DNA of 64,000 nt, taken from the NCBI GenBank assembly GCA_024372625.1, contig CP099603.1:62001-126000 (forward strand), given 5' to 3'. Positions 8,066 through 16,573 of the stretch are shown here, in pieces. Made by a program: the position numbers and the translations under genes. Source of the DNA: Comamonadaceae bacterium OTU4NAUVB1. Lineage in GTDB: Bacteria; Pseudomonadota; Gammaproteobacteria; Burkholderiales; Burkholderiaceae_C. A model generated the notes under the pieces. It worked only from the letters and a program-made list of their open reading frames with translations. It was not told the DNA's origin and ran no database searches. The first letter of the stretch is position 1, and each line of letters begins with the position of its first letter.

Positions 8066-9447
8066 ACGATGCGGAGTTGATCGACTCGCTGCGGGCCATT
8101 GTCGGCGAACGCGGCGTCATCACCGGCGCCGACGACCTCGAAACCTATAACGTGGACTGGCGTCACGTCTTTCGCGGCCAAGCCCGCTGTGCCGTGCTGC
8201 CGCGCTCGACGCAGGAAGTGGCGGAGGTGGTCCGGCTATGCGCCGGGCTGGGCATCGCCATCGTGCCGTTCGGCGGCAACACGGGACTCTCGGGCGGCGC
8301 GACGCCCGACGGAAGCGGCCGACAGGTCGTGATCTCCTTGGCGCGGATGAGCGTCATCCGGGACATCGACACGCTGGGCGAGACGATGGAGGTCGAGGCC
8401 GGATGCATCCTGCAGACCGCGCAGGAAGCCGCGACCGAGGCTGGCCTGATGCTGCCGATCAGCTTGGCGGCCGAGGGATCGGCACGCATCGGCGGCATCC
8501 TGTCGACCAATGCCGGCGGCACCAACGTGCTGCGCCATGGCATGTCGAGGACGCGCGTGCTGGGCCTCGAGGTCGTGACCGCGCAGGGCGAGATCGTCAG
8601 TGGCCTGCGCCGGCTGCGCAAGGACAACGCCGGCTACGACTGGAAGCAGTGGTTCATCGGCGCCGAGGGCACGCTCGGCATCGTCACCGCCGCCGTGCTG
8701 CAACTGGCACCGCTGTGGAGCCACCGCGTGACCGCGCTGCTGGCCGTGCCGACGCCCGACGCGGCGCTGAAGGTGCTACGCGCGGCGCGCCGGCAGATTG
8801 GCGAGACGCTGAACGCCTTCGAACTGATGTCGGGTGCGGCGCTCGAACTGGTGGCGAAGCATCAGGGCGTGCAGACGCCGCTGGCGGCGTCCGACTGGTT
8901 CGTCTTGGTCGAGGCGAGTTCGTGTCTGCCGGGCCTGCGCGATGCGGTCGAGACGCTGTTCGGCGCGGTGCTCGAAGACGGCGACGCAACGGACGGCGTC
9001 ATCGCCGAATCGGAGCGCCAGGAAGGCGAGCTCTGGCTATTGCGCGAATCCATCACCGAAGCCGAGTCGCGCGAAGGGCGCTCGCTCAAGCACGACGTGT
9101 CCGTGCCCATCGCACGCATTTCCGCGTTCCTGCAGGAAGCCGATGCTGCGGTGGCGGACGCTTTTCCGGGCTCGCGCGTCAACGCGTTCGGCCATGCGGG
9201 CGACGGCAACATCCACTACAACGTGATCGTCTCGCCCGAGGTCGACGGTCACGCGCTGAACATGCGGGTCCACGATCTCGTGGTGCGACACGGCGGCAGC
9301 ATCTCGGCCGAACACGGCATCGGTCAGTACCGGGTGAGCGAGCTCGAAAGATGCCGGGCCGCACCCGAGCTCGATCTGGCCCGCCGCATCAAGCGGGCCC
9401 TTGACCCGGCTGGAACGATGAACCCTGGAAAGGTCATGGCCTCATGA
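8062..9447 (+). CDS. FAD-linked oxidase (D-lactate / D-2-hydroxyacid dehydrogenase family, GlcD-like)
   Basis: A 461-aa flavoprotein of the VAO/PCMH type. The FAD-binding loop PFGGNTGLSGGATPDG lies near residue 70. The C-terminal half has the metal and substrate motif GHAGDGNIHYN and the late EHGIG and MNPGKV motifs of D-2-hydroxyacid dehydrogenases. Such enzymes oxidise D-2-hydroxy acids to 2-oxo acids and pass electrons to the respiratory chain. It overlaps the preceding and following genes by four bases each (ATGA), so the three are translationally coupled. The exact hydroxy acid is unknown. Confidence 0.88.
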   Translation: MNDAELIDSLRAIVGERGVITGADDLETYNVDWRHVFRGQARCAVLPRSTQEVAEVVRLCAGLGIAIVPFGGNTGLSGGATPDGSGRQVVISLARMSVIRDIDTLGETMEVEAGCILQTAQEAATEAGLMLPISLAAEGSARIGGILSTNAGGTNVLRHGMSRTRVLGLEVVTAQGEIVSGLRRLRKDNAGYDWKQWFIGAEGTLGIVTAAVLQLAPLWSHRVTALLAVPTPDAALKVLRAARRQIGETLNAFELMSGAALELVAKHQGVQTPLAASDWFVLVEASSCLPGLRDAVETLFGAVLEDGDATDGVIAESERQEGELWLLRESITEAESREGRSLKHDVSVPIARISAFLQEADAAVADAFPGSRVNAFGHAGDGNIHYNVIVSPEVDGHALNMRVHDLVVRHGGSISAEHGIGQYRVSELERCRAAPELDLARRIKRALDPAGTMNPGKVMAS

Positions 9448-11066
9448 ACTCGAACCCACCTATCGGCGAGCAATACGACTATGTCATCGTCGGCGGCGGT
9501 ACCGCCGGCTGCATCCTCGCCAACCGGCTCACTGCCTCCGGCTCCCATCGCGTGCTCATGCTCGAAGCCGGCGGCGAGCCGGAGAGCATGTGGATCAACA
9601 TCCCCGCCGGCTTCAGCAAGTTGCTGACCAACAAGCAGTACAACTGGCGCTTCCAGACCGAAGCCGAAGAGAACACCGACAACCGCGTGATCTCCGTGCC
9701 GCGCGGCAAGGGGCTGGGTGGATCGACGCTGATCAACGGCATGGTGTACGTGCGCGGGCAGGCCGGCGACTACGAAGCCTGGCGCGAGGCCGGCGCGCTT
9801 GGCTGGGGATGGAATGACGTGGAACCGTACTTCCGCAAGCTGGAGAACTACGACAAAGGCGGCCCGACGCGCGGCCACGACGGCCCCATGAAGCTGGCGC
9901 AGGTCGCCGAGCGCTTTCCTATTTCCGATGCCTTCATCGCAGCCGCAAAGGAAGACGGGCTGCCGTTCAACGACGACTACAACGCTGGGCGCCAGGAAGG
10001 CGTTGGTTACTACCAGGTCACCCAGAATCGCGGCCGGCGCTGGAGCGCCTATGACGGCTATCTGCGGCCGGCGTTGGCGCGCAAGAACCTGACGGTCGTC
10101 ACGCACGCTCACGTGCTTCGCCTGACGCTCGAGGGCAAGCGATGCATCGGGGTGACCTATCGCCGGGACGGCAAGGAGATCACGGTGACGGCGCGTGGCG
10201 AAGTGATTCTTTCCGCAGGCGCGATCCAGTCGCCGCAACTGCTCGAACTCTCGGGCATCGGTCAGCCGGCGTTGCTGCAGGCGCATGGCATACCGGTGCG
10301 CCATGAACTCAAGGGCGTCGGCGAGAACTACATCGACCACTTCTGCACCCGCATGAACTGGCGTGTGAAGAACGCGGTCACGCTCAACGAGATGTCCCGC
10401 AACTGGCGCCTCGGCGTAGCGGTGTCGCAGTACTACGCGCGCAAGACCGGTATCCTCACGCTGGGCACCGGGCTGGTGAATGCGTTCGTGAAAACGCGGC
10501 CTGAAATGGAAACGGCCGACGTGCAGTTCTTCTTCGTCCACGCCAGCTATGCAAACGCAGCGGAGCGCATTCTCGACCGGCTGCCGGGCATGACCATCGG
10601 CGTCACGCAGCTGCGGCCGCACTCCGTCGGAACCATTCACATCAAGTCTCCCGACGCATCCGCCGGGCCGTCGATCCGACCGAACTTCCTGTCGAACCCG
10701 GTCGACGAGGAATGCATGGTGCGCGGCATGCAGGTCGCGCGACGCATCGTCGCGCAGCCAGCGCTGCGCAATCACGTGGTCGAGGAGATGAGCCCGGGTA
10801 CAGAGGTAGCGACCGATGCCGAATGGTTGTCGTTCGCTCGCCGCAACGGGCAGACGATCTACCACCCGATCGGCACTTGCAGGATGGGAGAGGACGACGG
10901 CGCTGTGGTCGACCTGCGCCTTCGATTGCATGGGCTGGAAGGACTGCGCGTCGTGGATGCGTCCGTGATGCCGAAAATGGTTTCGGGCAACATACAGGCT
11001 GCGGTGATGATGGTCGCCGAGAAAGCTGCCGACCTGATCCTGGAGGATGCCGCCCGCCGCCCCTGA
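9444..11066 (+). CDS. GMC-family oxidoreductase (choline dehydrogenase-like)
   Basis: A 540-aa flavoprotein. The Rossmann FAD motif is at the N terminus (YVIVGGGTAGCILANRL), the GMC signature GKGLGGSTLINGM is near residue 88, and the C terminus holds the catalytic-His region YHPIGTCRMG followed by VVDASVMP. GMC enzymes oxidise primary or secondary alcohols; the subgroup near choline dehydrogenase is broad. It is the last enzyme of the coupled run and lies 26 bases before the LacI gene. Confidence 0.9.
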   Translation: MNSNPPIGEQYDYVIVGGGTAGCILANRLTASGSHRVLMLEAGGEPESMWINIPAGFSKLLTNKQYNWRFQTEAEENTDNRVISVPRGKGLGGSTLINGMVYVRGQAGDYEAWREAGALGWGWNDVEPYFRKLENYDKGGPTRGHDGPMKLAQVAERFPISDAFIAAAKEDGLPFNDDYNAGRQEGVGYYQVTQNRGRRWSAYDGYLRPALARKNLTVVTHAHVLRLTLEGKRCIGVTYRRDGKEITVTARGEVILSAGAIQSPQLLELSGIGQPALLQAHGIPVRHELKGVGENYIDHFCTRMNWRVKNAVTLNEMSRNWRLGVAVSQYYARKTGILTLGTGLVNAFVKTRPEMETADVQFFFVHASYANAAERILDRLPGMTIGVTQLRPHSVGTIHIKSPDASAGPSIRPNFLSNPVDEECMVRGMQVARRIVAQPALRNHVVEEMSPGTEVATDAEWLSFARRNGQTIYHPIGTCRMGEDDGAVVDLRLRLHGLEGLRVVDASVMPKMVSGNIQAAVMMVAEKAADLILEDAARRP

Positions 11067-11092
11067 ATGACTCCCATGAATGTTTCTCCACG

Positions 11093-12118
11093 ATGAGTTC
11101 TGAACGACGCTCGACCCTCGAAGACGTGGCACGACTCGCAGGCGTATCGCTGGGCAGCGCTTCACGTGCGCTCTCCATTCCTGATCAGGTGAAGCCCGCC
11201 ACCCTGGCTAAGGTTCGGCACGCGGTGTCGCAACTGGGCTATGTGCGCAATGGCGCGGCACAGGCGCTGGCATCCCGACGCACCCGGACGGTGGCGACGA
11301 TCTATCCGACGCTGAGCAATCCGATCTTCTCCGTGTCCATTCACAAGCTTCAGCAAACGCTCTGGAAATTCGGCTACCAGCTGCTGGTGGCCAGTCACGA
11401 GTACGAGCCTGAACGCGAAATCGAATTGCTGAGGACCATCGTGGAACGTGGCGTCGATGGGCTCGTCCTGGTGGGCACCGATCACACGAGCGAGGTATTC
11501 GAACTCGCGCGACAGTACGCCCTGCCTTATGTGATGACCTGGTCAATCGATGGATCGCACCATCCTCATTGCATCGGCTTTTCCTATCACGACGCCGCTT
11601 TCGAACTCGCTTCGCTGGTGGTGGGAAAAGGGCACCGGCGCATCGCGCTGTGCAACGGCTTCGAAGGATCGAACGAACGCGCGCGTTCCCGCGCAGCGGG
11701 TACCCGCGCGGCGCTGAAGGCCGCTGGGCTTTCGCTCGACCCGTCGCTCGTCACCGAGCAACCGTTCAATTTCGAGGGTGGACGCGAGGCGGTCCGTCGA
11801 TTCATGGCGCATGCGATCCCACCGACAGCGCTAATCTGCGGGACCGACCTCCAAGCCATCGGTGCGATCGACGAATGCCGTCGCCGCGGCATCCGGATTC
11901 CCGAGGATTTGTCGATCACCGGCTTCGACGACATCGAGCATGCGGCCATCGTGGTCCCGCCCCTCACGACCGTGAAGGTGCCGACGGAAGACATCGGCGT
12001 CCTGGCAGCCCGCTGCTTGGTGGCGCTCCTGGAAGGACATGTCGTGCCCCCAGCCGAGCCACTGGAGACGACGGTCGTCATGCGCGAGAGCCTCGGCGCC
12101 GCGCCGACGAGGACGTGA
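11093..12118 (+). CDS. LacI-family transcriptional regulator
   Basis: A 341-aa repressor. Residues 8-60 are the LacI helix-turn-helix and hinge (TLEDVARLAGVSLGSASRAL, then RTRTVATIYPTLSNP), followed by a periplasmic-binding-protein-like effector domain. The frame is open further upstream inside the GMC gene, but the ATG at 11093 gives the canonical start. It probably binds the two GCGC-centred palindromes at 231-242 and 297-309 and so controls the entire cluster in response to its substrate. Confidence 0.9.
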   Translation: MSSERRSTLEDVARLAGVSLGSASRALSIPDQVKPATLAKVRHAVSQLGYVRNGAAQALASRRTRTVATIYPTLSNPIFSVSIHKLQQTLWKFGYQLLVASHEYEPEREIELLRTIVERGVDGLVLVGTDHTSEVFELARQYALPYVMTWSIDGSHHPHCIGFSYHDAAFELASLVVGKGHRRIALCNGFEGSNERARSRAAGTRAALKAAGLSLDPSLVTEQPFNFEGGREAVRRFMAHAIPPTALICGTDLQAIGAIDECRRRGIRIPEDLSITGFDDIEHAAIVVPPLTTVKVPTEDIGVLAARCLVALLEGHVVPPAEPLETTVVMRESLGAAPTRT

Positions 12119-12157
12119 AGCAGCAGCTTTCGAAAGAATCGATCTTGCAGGAACGCG

Positions 12158-12637
12158 ATGAATGAACTGACGCCCTCTTTGATCTCCCAGCACCGGATCG
12201 AGCCCGGATGGCGTTTTGGATTGACGGCCCGGGCGCGCTGGAGCGATCTAGACGGTTTCTCCCATGTGAGCCACAGGGCGCACTTCGTCTGGTTCGAGGA
12301 GGCACGCAACGCCTACCTTGCCGAACTTGGTTTCGCGTTGGTCTCGGCCTACGTCCCGGGCCCCGTGGTGAAGGAAGTGGTCTGCAGCTATGAGCGCGGT
12401 CTGGCCTTCGACGATGCTGTCGCGATCACCGCGCGGACCGAGTGGTTTGGCCGGACTAGCTTCGGGATGGACTATGCGATCTGGTGTCAGGGACTGGTCG
12501 CGCGTGGCAGTGCGGTCTGCGTTTGGTTTCATAACCGCTCTGCATCGAAGGTTGTGCTCCCACTTTCACTGTGCGAGGGAATGAAACGTGATGGAGCGAC
12601 TTGTCGCGCGTCGATCGTGCCGGTTTCGCGCGTCTGA
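12158..12637 (+). CDS. Acyl-CoA thioesterase, hot-dog fold
   Basis: A 159-aa protein with the 4-hydroxybenzoyl-CoA thioesterase-like pattern RWSDLDGFSHVSHRAHFVWF, including the Asp that acts in catalysis in this family. It lies 39 bases after the LacI gene and may be co-transcribed. The C-terminal 25 residues (after VWFHNRSASKV) look less like the family, and the stop codon directly abuts the stop of the opposite-strand gene (TGATCA at 12635-12640), so the tail may have been remodelled. Confidence 0.75.
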   Translation: MNELTPSLISQHRIEPGWRFGLTARARWSDLDGFSHVSHRAHFVWFEEARNAYLAELGFALVSAYVPGPVVKEVVCSYERGLAFDDAVAITARTEWFGRTSFGMDYAIWCQGLVARGSAVCVWFHNRSASKVVLPLSLCEGMKRDGATCRASIVPVSRV

Positions 12638-13036
12638 TCAGGCCGCCGGCGCGACGGCCTCACAGACCATCGCGCTGTCGACGTACTGCTCCATGCTCGC
12701 GATCGTGCCGTTCAGCATGCGGTACAGGTGCGCGAAGGTCGCCCGCATGGCCTTGCCAGTCTTCGCATAGGTGCCCGAGTACACCCCGAACGCCGCGACA
12801 CGGTCCCCGTCGGCCAGATGGGTGTGGACCTCGGCCTTGTAGCCCACCCATTCGGTGGCCAGCCGACGGAAGACCCGGTCGAAAATCTCGTCGGGTCCGG
12901 TGTAGGTCCCGGCGTAGGGGAAGCCCGCCGCCTCGGTCCAGGTCGTCGTGGGGATCAGGGCGGCGCGCAGGTGCCGGCCGTTCTCTTCCGGCGAGCCCTC
13001 GTAGGTGGCGCGAATGACGTCCAGGTGGGAGGTCAT
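12638..13036 (-). CDS. SnoaL-like / nuclear transport factor 2-family protein
   Basis: A 132-aa protein with the pattern of the SnoaL-like cone fold: an N-terminal helix (HLDVIRATYEG), a central sheet region with RLATEWVGYKAEVHTHLADGDRV, and a GTYAKTGKAMRATFAHLYRM segment. Many such proteins bind small hydrophobic ligands or catalyse isomerisations; no specific reaction can be assigned. It begins three bases after the stop of the MBL-fold gene, so the two are one transcript. Confidence 0.7.
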   Translation of the reverse strand: MTSHLDVIRATYEGSPEENGRHLRAALIPTTTWTEAAGFPYAGTYTGPDEIFDRVFRRLATEWVGYKAEVHTHLADGDRVAAFGVYSGTYAKTGKAMRATFAHLYRMLNGTIASMEQYVDSAMVCEAVAPAA

Positions 13037-13039
13037 GCA

Positions 13040-13939
13040 TCAGCCCCACTTCATCTCGCCCTTGGCGACCTTCGCTCCGATCTGCAGCGCGACGCCCATG
13101 CCGGCTGCCGGATAGCGCTGGGTCATGGCCACTATGAGGGCGGCGCTGTCGGATGCCTTGGCCAGTTCCTCCTCGAACGCCACGAGGTAGTCGCGGGTGT
13201 AGGTGAGCGCCGAGGCGTCGGTGGCGGCCGCGGGCGACATGTGGCCCGGGATCACCACGGCCGGCTTGCGGGCCGCCATGGCGTCGAGCGTCCTGATCCA
13301 GGCCTTGCGACCTTCGACGCCCGGGGTGTCGGCCGTCCACACGTGCACGCCGGAGAACACCAGCACGCCACCGAAGATGGCGTCGAGCGACTTGACCGCG
13401 AGGTAGCGGCGGTTGGCGAGGCCGTCCGCGTCGACGATCTCGATGGACTGGCCTTCCAGCGCGATCGAGGCGCCGTCGAAGGCCTCGGGCATCACGATGT
13501 CCGACAGCGTCTGCGGGCCGTTGTTCTTGAGCTGGGGACCCCAGGTCGCCAGCTTCTTCTCGACGCTCCCCTTGATGGCTGCGATGGTGGCCGATGCCGC
13601 GACGACGCGCGCCGCTGGAAACGCGGCCTTGATCGGCCCCAGGCTGAAGTAATAGTCGGGATCGCTCTGGCTGATGTAGATGGTGGTCAGCTGCTTGCCG
13701 CTGGCCTTGACGGCCTCGGCGAGGGCCTTGCCATCGGGCAATGTGAAGCCGCCGTCGACCAGCACGGCCTCGCGCGCGCCGGCGATCAGCACCGGGGCGC
13801 GGAAGAAGCCGTTCTCGCCGGCGGGGAAATGGCGGAGGGTCAGGGGGGTCGATGCGGCCATGGCGTGGTGTGCTCCAGTAAAAGCCGTCGCGAAGCCCGC
13901 GACGGCGAAGGTTTGAATCAAGTTTCTGCGTGTCGTCAT
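13040..13939 (-). CDS. MBL-fold hydrolase-like protein, exported by Tat, with degenerate metal motif
   Basis: A 299-aa protein. The ATG at 13939 gives a twin-arginine signal (MTTRRNLIQTF then a hydrophobic stretch to HAMA). The fold resembles metallo-beta-lactamases: VLVDGGF, then the usual HxHxDH position reads ISQSDPDYYF (residues 89-98), then VIPGH later. Both His of motif 1 are replaced (Gln and Tyr) while the Asp residues remain, so metal binding is doubtful. It sits between the SnoaL-like and DsbA-like genes. Confidence 0.75.
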   Translation of the reverse strand: MTTRRNLIQTFAVAGFATAFTGAHHAMAASTPLTLRHFPAGENGFFRAPVLIAGAREAVLVDGGFTLPDGKALAEAVKASGKQLTTIYISQSDPDYYFSLGPIKAAFPAARVVAASATIAAIKGSVEKKLATWGPQLKNNGPQTLSDIVMPEAFDGASIALEGQSIEIVDADGLANRRYLAVKSLDAIFGGVLVFSGVHVWTADTPGVEGRKAWIRTLDAMAARKPAVVIPGHMSPAAATDASALTYTRDYLVAFEEELAKASDSAALIVAMTQRYPAAGMGVALQIGAKVAKGEMKWG

Positions 13940-14018
13940 GATGTTTTCCTTGGCGAGATTGGGAAGAAGCGAGTAGGTAGTTGGACGAGCAGGTGGTCGT
14001 GGGCCGGGTCCGAGCCGC

Positions 14019-14657
14019 TCAGGCACGTTCCAGTTCGCTGGCGAGCATGGAGGGATCGGCATAGAGGGCGCCGGCATCCACATGCCAGCGCTTCGCGCCG
14101 GCTTCCGCGATCAGGGTCGGCACGCCACGGGCGCCGAACTCCTGCATCAGCGTCCGGGCCTGGTGGGTGCGGGCGGTGTTGGCGTCGAGGAGTCCGGCAT
14201 CGGCACGCGCGAGCCTTGACGCCGCCTCCGCCAGGCCCAGCGTCTCCAGCAACGTCACCAGCGTGGCCGACGAGGTGACATCCCTCGCGTCCACATACCG
14301 GGCGTGCTGGATCGCCTCGAGCGCTTCGAACTCATGCGCCGGCGCGGTCACGTGCACCGCCGTCAGCGCCAGCGTGGCGGGTCCGCTGTCAAACAGGCGC
14401 TCGCGGTGACCCAGCACCTTGGCGCGGTACACGGGCGTGAAGCGCTGTCCGGTCAGGTGTTCGATGCGCTGGTCGTTGGACCAGGCATGGGTCGCGAAAT
14501 CGTCGGTCATGAGCCTCGCGCCGGCACCGGAGAACAAACCGGTCGGCAGCAGGTCGAGCGTGATGCCGGACATCCGAGACAGGCCGCGCAGCGTGGGCGC
14601 GGCGCCGTAGCACCAGCCGCACAGTGGATCGAAGAGGTAGTGCAGTTTCTTGTCCAT
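14019..14657 (-). CDS. DsbA-family protein (2-hydroxychromene isomerase / FrnE-like thioredoxin fold)
   Basis: A 212-aa thioredoxin-fold protein without signal peptide. The redox motif CGWC is at residues 13-16 in FDPLCGWCYG, and the cis-Pro loop is GARGVPTLI near residue 170. This pattern matches the cytoplasmic DsbA-like oxidoreductase group annotated as putative protein-disulfide isomerase. The frame is open further upstream, but the ATG at 14657 gives the family start. It is divergent from the LysR gene at 14737, which is the likely regulator. Confidence 0.8.
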   Translation of the reverse strand: MDKKLHYLFDPLCGWCYGAAPTLRGLSRMSGITLDLLPTGLFSGAGARLMTDDFATHAWSNDQRIEHLTGQRFTPVYRAKVLGHRERLFDSGPATLALTAVHVTAPAHEFEALEAIQHARYVDARDVTSSATLVTLLETLGLAEAASRLARADAGLLDANTARTHQARTLMQEFGARGVPTLIAEAGAKRWHVDAGALYADPSMLASELERA

Positions 14658-14700
14658 GCGGTTGTTCCTTGCTCGTGAGCCTGGATGGTAGGAACGCTCG

Positions 14701-14718
14701 ATTGATTCGTGAATCCAT
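14701..14718. promoter_or_regulatory. Palindrome between the DsbA-like and LysR genes, probable LysR operator
   Basis: ATTGATTC-GT-GAATCCAT has 8-bp arms with one mismatch (inner GATTC/GAATC is perfect). It sits in the 79-base divergent intergenic region, the standard place for a LysR autoregulatory and activation site. No other site in the gap is as symmetric. Confidence 0.5.
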
Positions 14719-14736
14719 ACGTGATAAACATGCCGT

Positions 14737-15684
14737 GTGCTTAAAACAAACAATCAGGGTGAGGATGGCCCGAACAGTCTCGGCAGCCTGCGACGCCTGG
14801 CCTACTTCGTCGCCGTGGTGGAGACCGGCTCGTTCACTGCTGCCGCCGAGCGCCTAGGCATCACCAAGGCGGTGGTGAGCCAGCAGGTGGCCCGCCTCGA
14901 GCGCGAGTTCCAGACCTCCCTGCTGGTGCGCACCACGCGCAAGGTGCAGGCCACCGAAGTGGGTCTGGCGTTCTATGAGCGCTGCGCCGTGATCCTGCGC
15001 GAAGCGGAGCACGCGTTCGACGGTTTGGCGGAACGGTCGGCCGCGCCCTCGGGCACGCTGCGGCTCACCGCGCCGTTCGACTACGGCGTCGGCGTGGTGG
15101 TGCCCGCCATCGCCGAGTTCACCCGGCGTCATCCCGCGTGCAAGGTCGACGCCGTGCTCAGCGACCAGACGTTGGACCTGATGTCCGGCCGTTTCGAGAT
15201 GGCGATCCGCGTCGGATGGCTCGATGAGACGAGCGAGCAGGCGCGCAGGATTGGTACCTTCCGTCAGTTGCTCGTGGCGCCGGCAGCCATGGCACGACGG
15301 ATCGCGGCGCTGGCCAGCCCGGCAGAGATCGCAGGACTGCCTTTCGTCGCCAACACCGCCCTGCGCGAACACCTGCGGTGGACCTTCTCCTCGGGCGAGA
15401 CCGCGTCCCAGGTGGTGCACGTGCAGGCCGCCATCTTCCTGGACGCCACGCTGGCCGTGCGCGAGGCCGTGTGCCAGGGCGCCGGGCTGTCGGTGCTGCC
15501 GGACTATGCGGTCACGGCGGACCTCGCCGCGGGGCGGATCGTCGAGGTGCTGCCACGCTGGCACCTGCCTTCCGGCGGCATCCATGTCGTCTTTCCCGCC
15601 GCGCGTTACCGGCCCGCGAAAGTCCGCGCTTTCGTCGACCTGCTGGCGCATCGGGAAGCGTCGCGAGGACCCGCGCCCCGCTGA
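14737..15684 (+). CDS. LysR-family transcriptional regulator
   Basis: A 315-aa regulator. The winged-helix domain is clear (FVAVVETGSFTAAAERLGIT then VVSQQVARLE), followed by the effector-binding domain (SGTLRLTAPFDYGVGVVVPAIAEF). The start taken is the GTG at 14737; no ATG lies nearby in frame, so the first 15 residues are uncertain. It is divergent from the DsbA-like, MBL-fold and SnoaL-like genes and probably controls them. Confidence 0.85.
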   Translation: MLKTNNQGEDGPNSLGSLRRLAYFVAVVETGSFTAAAERLGITKAVVSQQVARLEREFQTSLLVRTTRKVQATEVGLAFYERCAVILREAEHAFDGLAERSAAPSGTLRLTAPFDYGVGVVVPAIAEFTRRHPACKVDAVLSDQTLDLMSGRFEMAIRVGWLDETSEQARRIGTFRQLLVAPAAMARRIAALASPAEIAGLPFVANTALREHLRWTFSSGETASQVVHVQAAIFLDATLAVREAVCQGAGLSVLPDYAVTADLAAGRIVEVLPRWHLPSGGIHVVFPAARYRPAKVRAFVDLLAHREASRGPAPR

Positions 15685-15765
15685 ACGCGCGTGGCGTCGC
15701 GCAAGGCCCCGAGGTAAACGACGAACCGGCCGATGCCCGGCCGGAGCCCGCGCATTCGCGGCCGC

Positions 15766-16060
15766 TCAAGCCCGTGGCGCGACGCCGGGTGCGGCCTGCG
15801 GGAGGCGATCCTCTTCACCCGGCAAGGTCCTCACGGCGTGCGCCACCTCGGTGCCCAGCAGTTCGATCGAGCGCTGCATCGCCCCGGTCTCAAGCATGGC
15901 CGAACTCATCTGGAAGGTGATGCGCGAGAGGCCGCCGAGCGCCGCGTCCGCCGCGAGGATCTTCTCGCGCACCGTGCCCGGATCGCCGATCAGGAAGGCG
16001 CCCCCGGGACCGCACATGGCATCGAACTGGGTGCGTTTATCTTCAAGGCGTCGCCGGCTG
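15766..16060 (-). pseudogene. 3' remnant of a luciferase-like (LLM) flavin-dependent oxidoreductase gene
   Basis: The last ~95 codons of an LLM-class monooxygenase remain. The frame reads KRTQFDAMCGPGGAFLIGDP, then ALGGLSRITFQM and SIELLGTEVAHAVR, the characteristic C-terminal end of this family. Upstream of about 16050-16060 the similarity fades into unrelated sequence, so some 250 N-terminal residues are missing. The breakpoint lies about 110 bases from the first direct repeat (16152-16184), which suggests the gene was cut when the accessory island arrived. The exact junction is an estimate. Confidence 0.65.
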
Positions 16061-16151
16061 TTTCGCCTCTTCGGAGGGGTGGTCCTAAAAGGAAACGCGC
16101 AATCTACGCTAGAGCGACTTAAAGTTTCAAACGACCAGTGTCCGCTGTTGG
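16061..16151. other. Short spacer between the LLM remnant and the first island repeat
   Basis: No gene is seen here. The base composition is lower in GC than on either side, in keeping with an insertion boundary. Confidence 0.4.
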
Positions 16152-16184
16152 CCGATAGCAGTCATGATCTGTGATTTATCAACA
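16152..16184 (+). repeat. Direct repeat copy R1 (left edge of island)
   Basis: The right arm TGTGATTTATCAACA (16170-16184) is identical to that of copy R3. The left arm is degenerate (only GATA is kept). This is the leftmost of four copies in the same orientation. It lies just inside the truncated LLM gene and just before the toxin-antitoxin pair. Confidence 0.6.
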
Positions 16185-16280
16185 AGAAATAGAGCTAACG
16201 ATGCGCACAGCTTCCAGCGAGTTCCGACGGGTTTTGAAAGAAAACAGGGGAAATCGGGCCCTGGATGACTGCCGACCCTT

Positions 16281-16295
16281 GAGGCAATCTGCCTC
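16281..16295. promoter_or_regulatory. Palindrome upstream of the toxin-antitoxin operon
   Basis: GAGGCA-ATC-TGCCTC is a perfect 6-3-6 palindrome 48 bases before the antitoxin start. Type II antitoxins usually bind such a site to autoregulate their operon. No direct evidence beyond symmetry and position. Confidence 0.45.
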
Positions 16296-16342
16296 TGCTC
16301 CTGCAAATTGCGCTCGACCCTGTTTCTCTGGACAATGACGCT

Positions 16343-16573
16343 ATGGACCACAGGCCTCTGGTTACCGCTTCTGCCTCTGCGCCGGACATCGATGATGCCC
16401 AGGGCAATGCTGCGAAGCGCCCTGAGCCGGCGCGACGCATCCGTCGTCAAGGTCCGCCGTCCGAACGCCACCTGTCCTTGGCCCGCAACCTCCAGCGAGA
16501 TGTTTGGAAAGTGGCCGATGCCGACGACCGGGCACGCCGCATCGAGGACACCTACGGTCTCCAGAAGAAGTGA
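16343..16573 (+). CDS. Putative antitoxin of a YafO-type toxin-antitoxin pair
   Basis: A 76-aa, strongly charged protein (many Arg, Asp, Glu) with a helical C-terminal half around SLARNLQRDVWKVADADDRA. I do not recognise its family; it is not YafN-like by eye. The call rests on context: its stop TGA (16571-16573) overlaps the GTG start of the toxin (16570-16572) in the classic GTGA arrangement, and a perfect palindrome lies upstream. The start codon has no strong ribosome binding site, so a different start is possible. Confidence 0.55.
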   Translation: MDHRPLVTASASAPDIDDAQGNAAKRPEPARRIRRQGPPSERHLSLARNLQRDVWKVADADDRARRIEDTYGLQKK

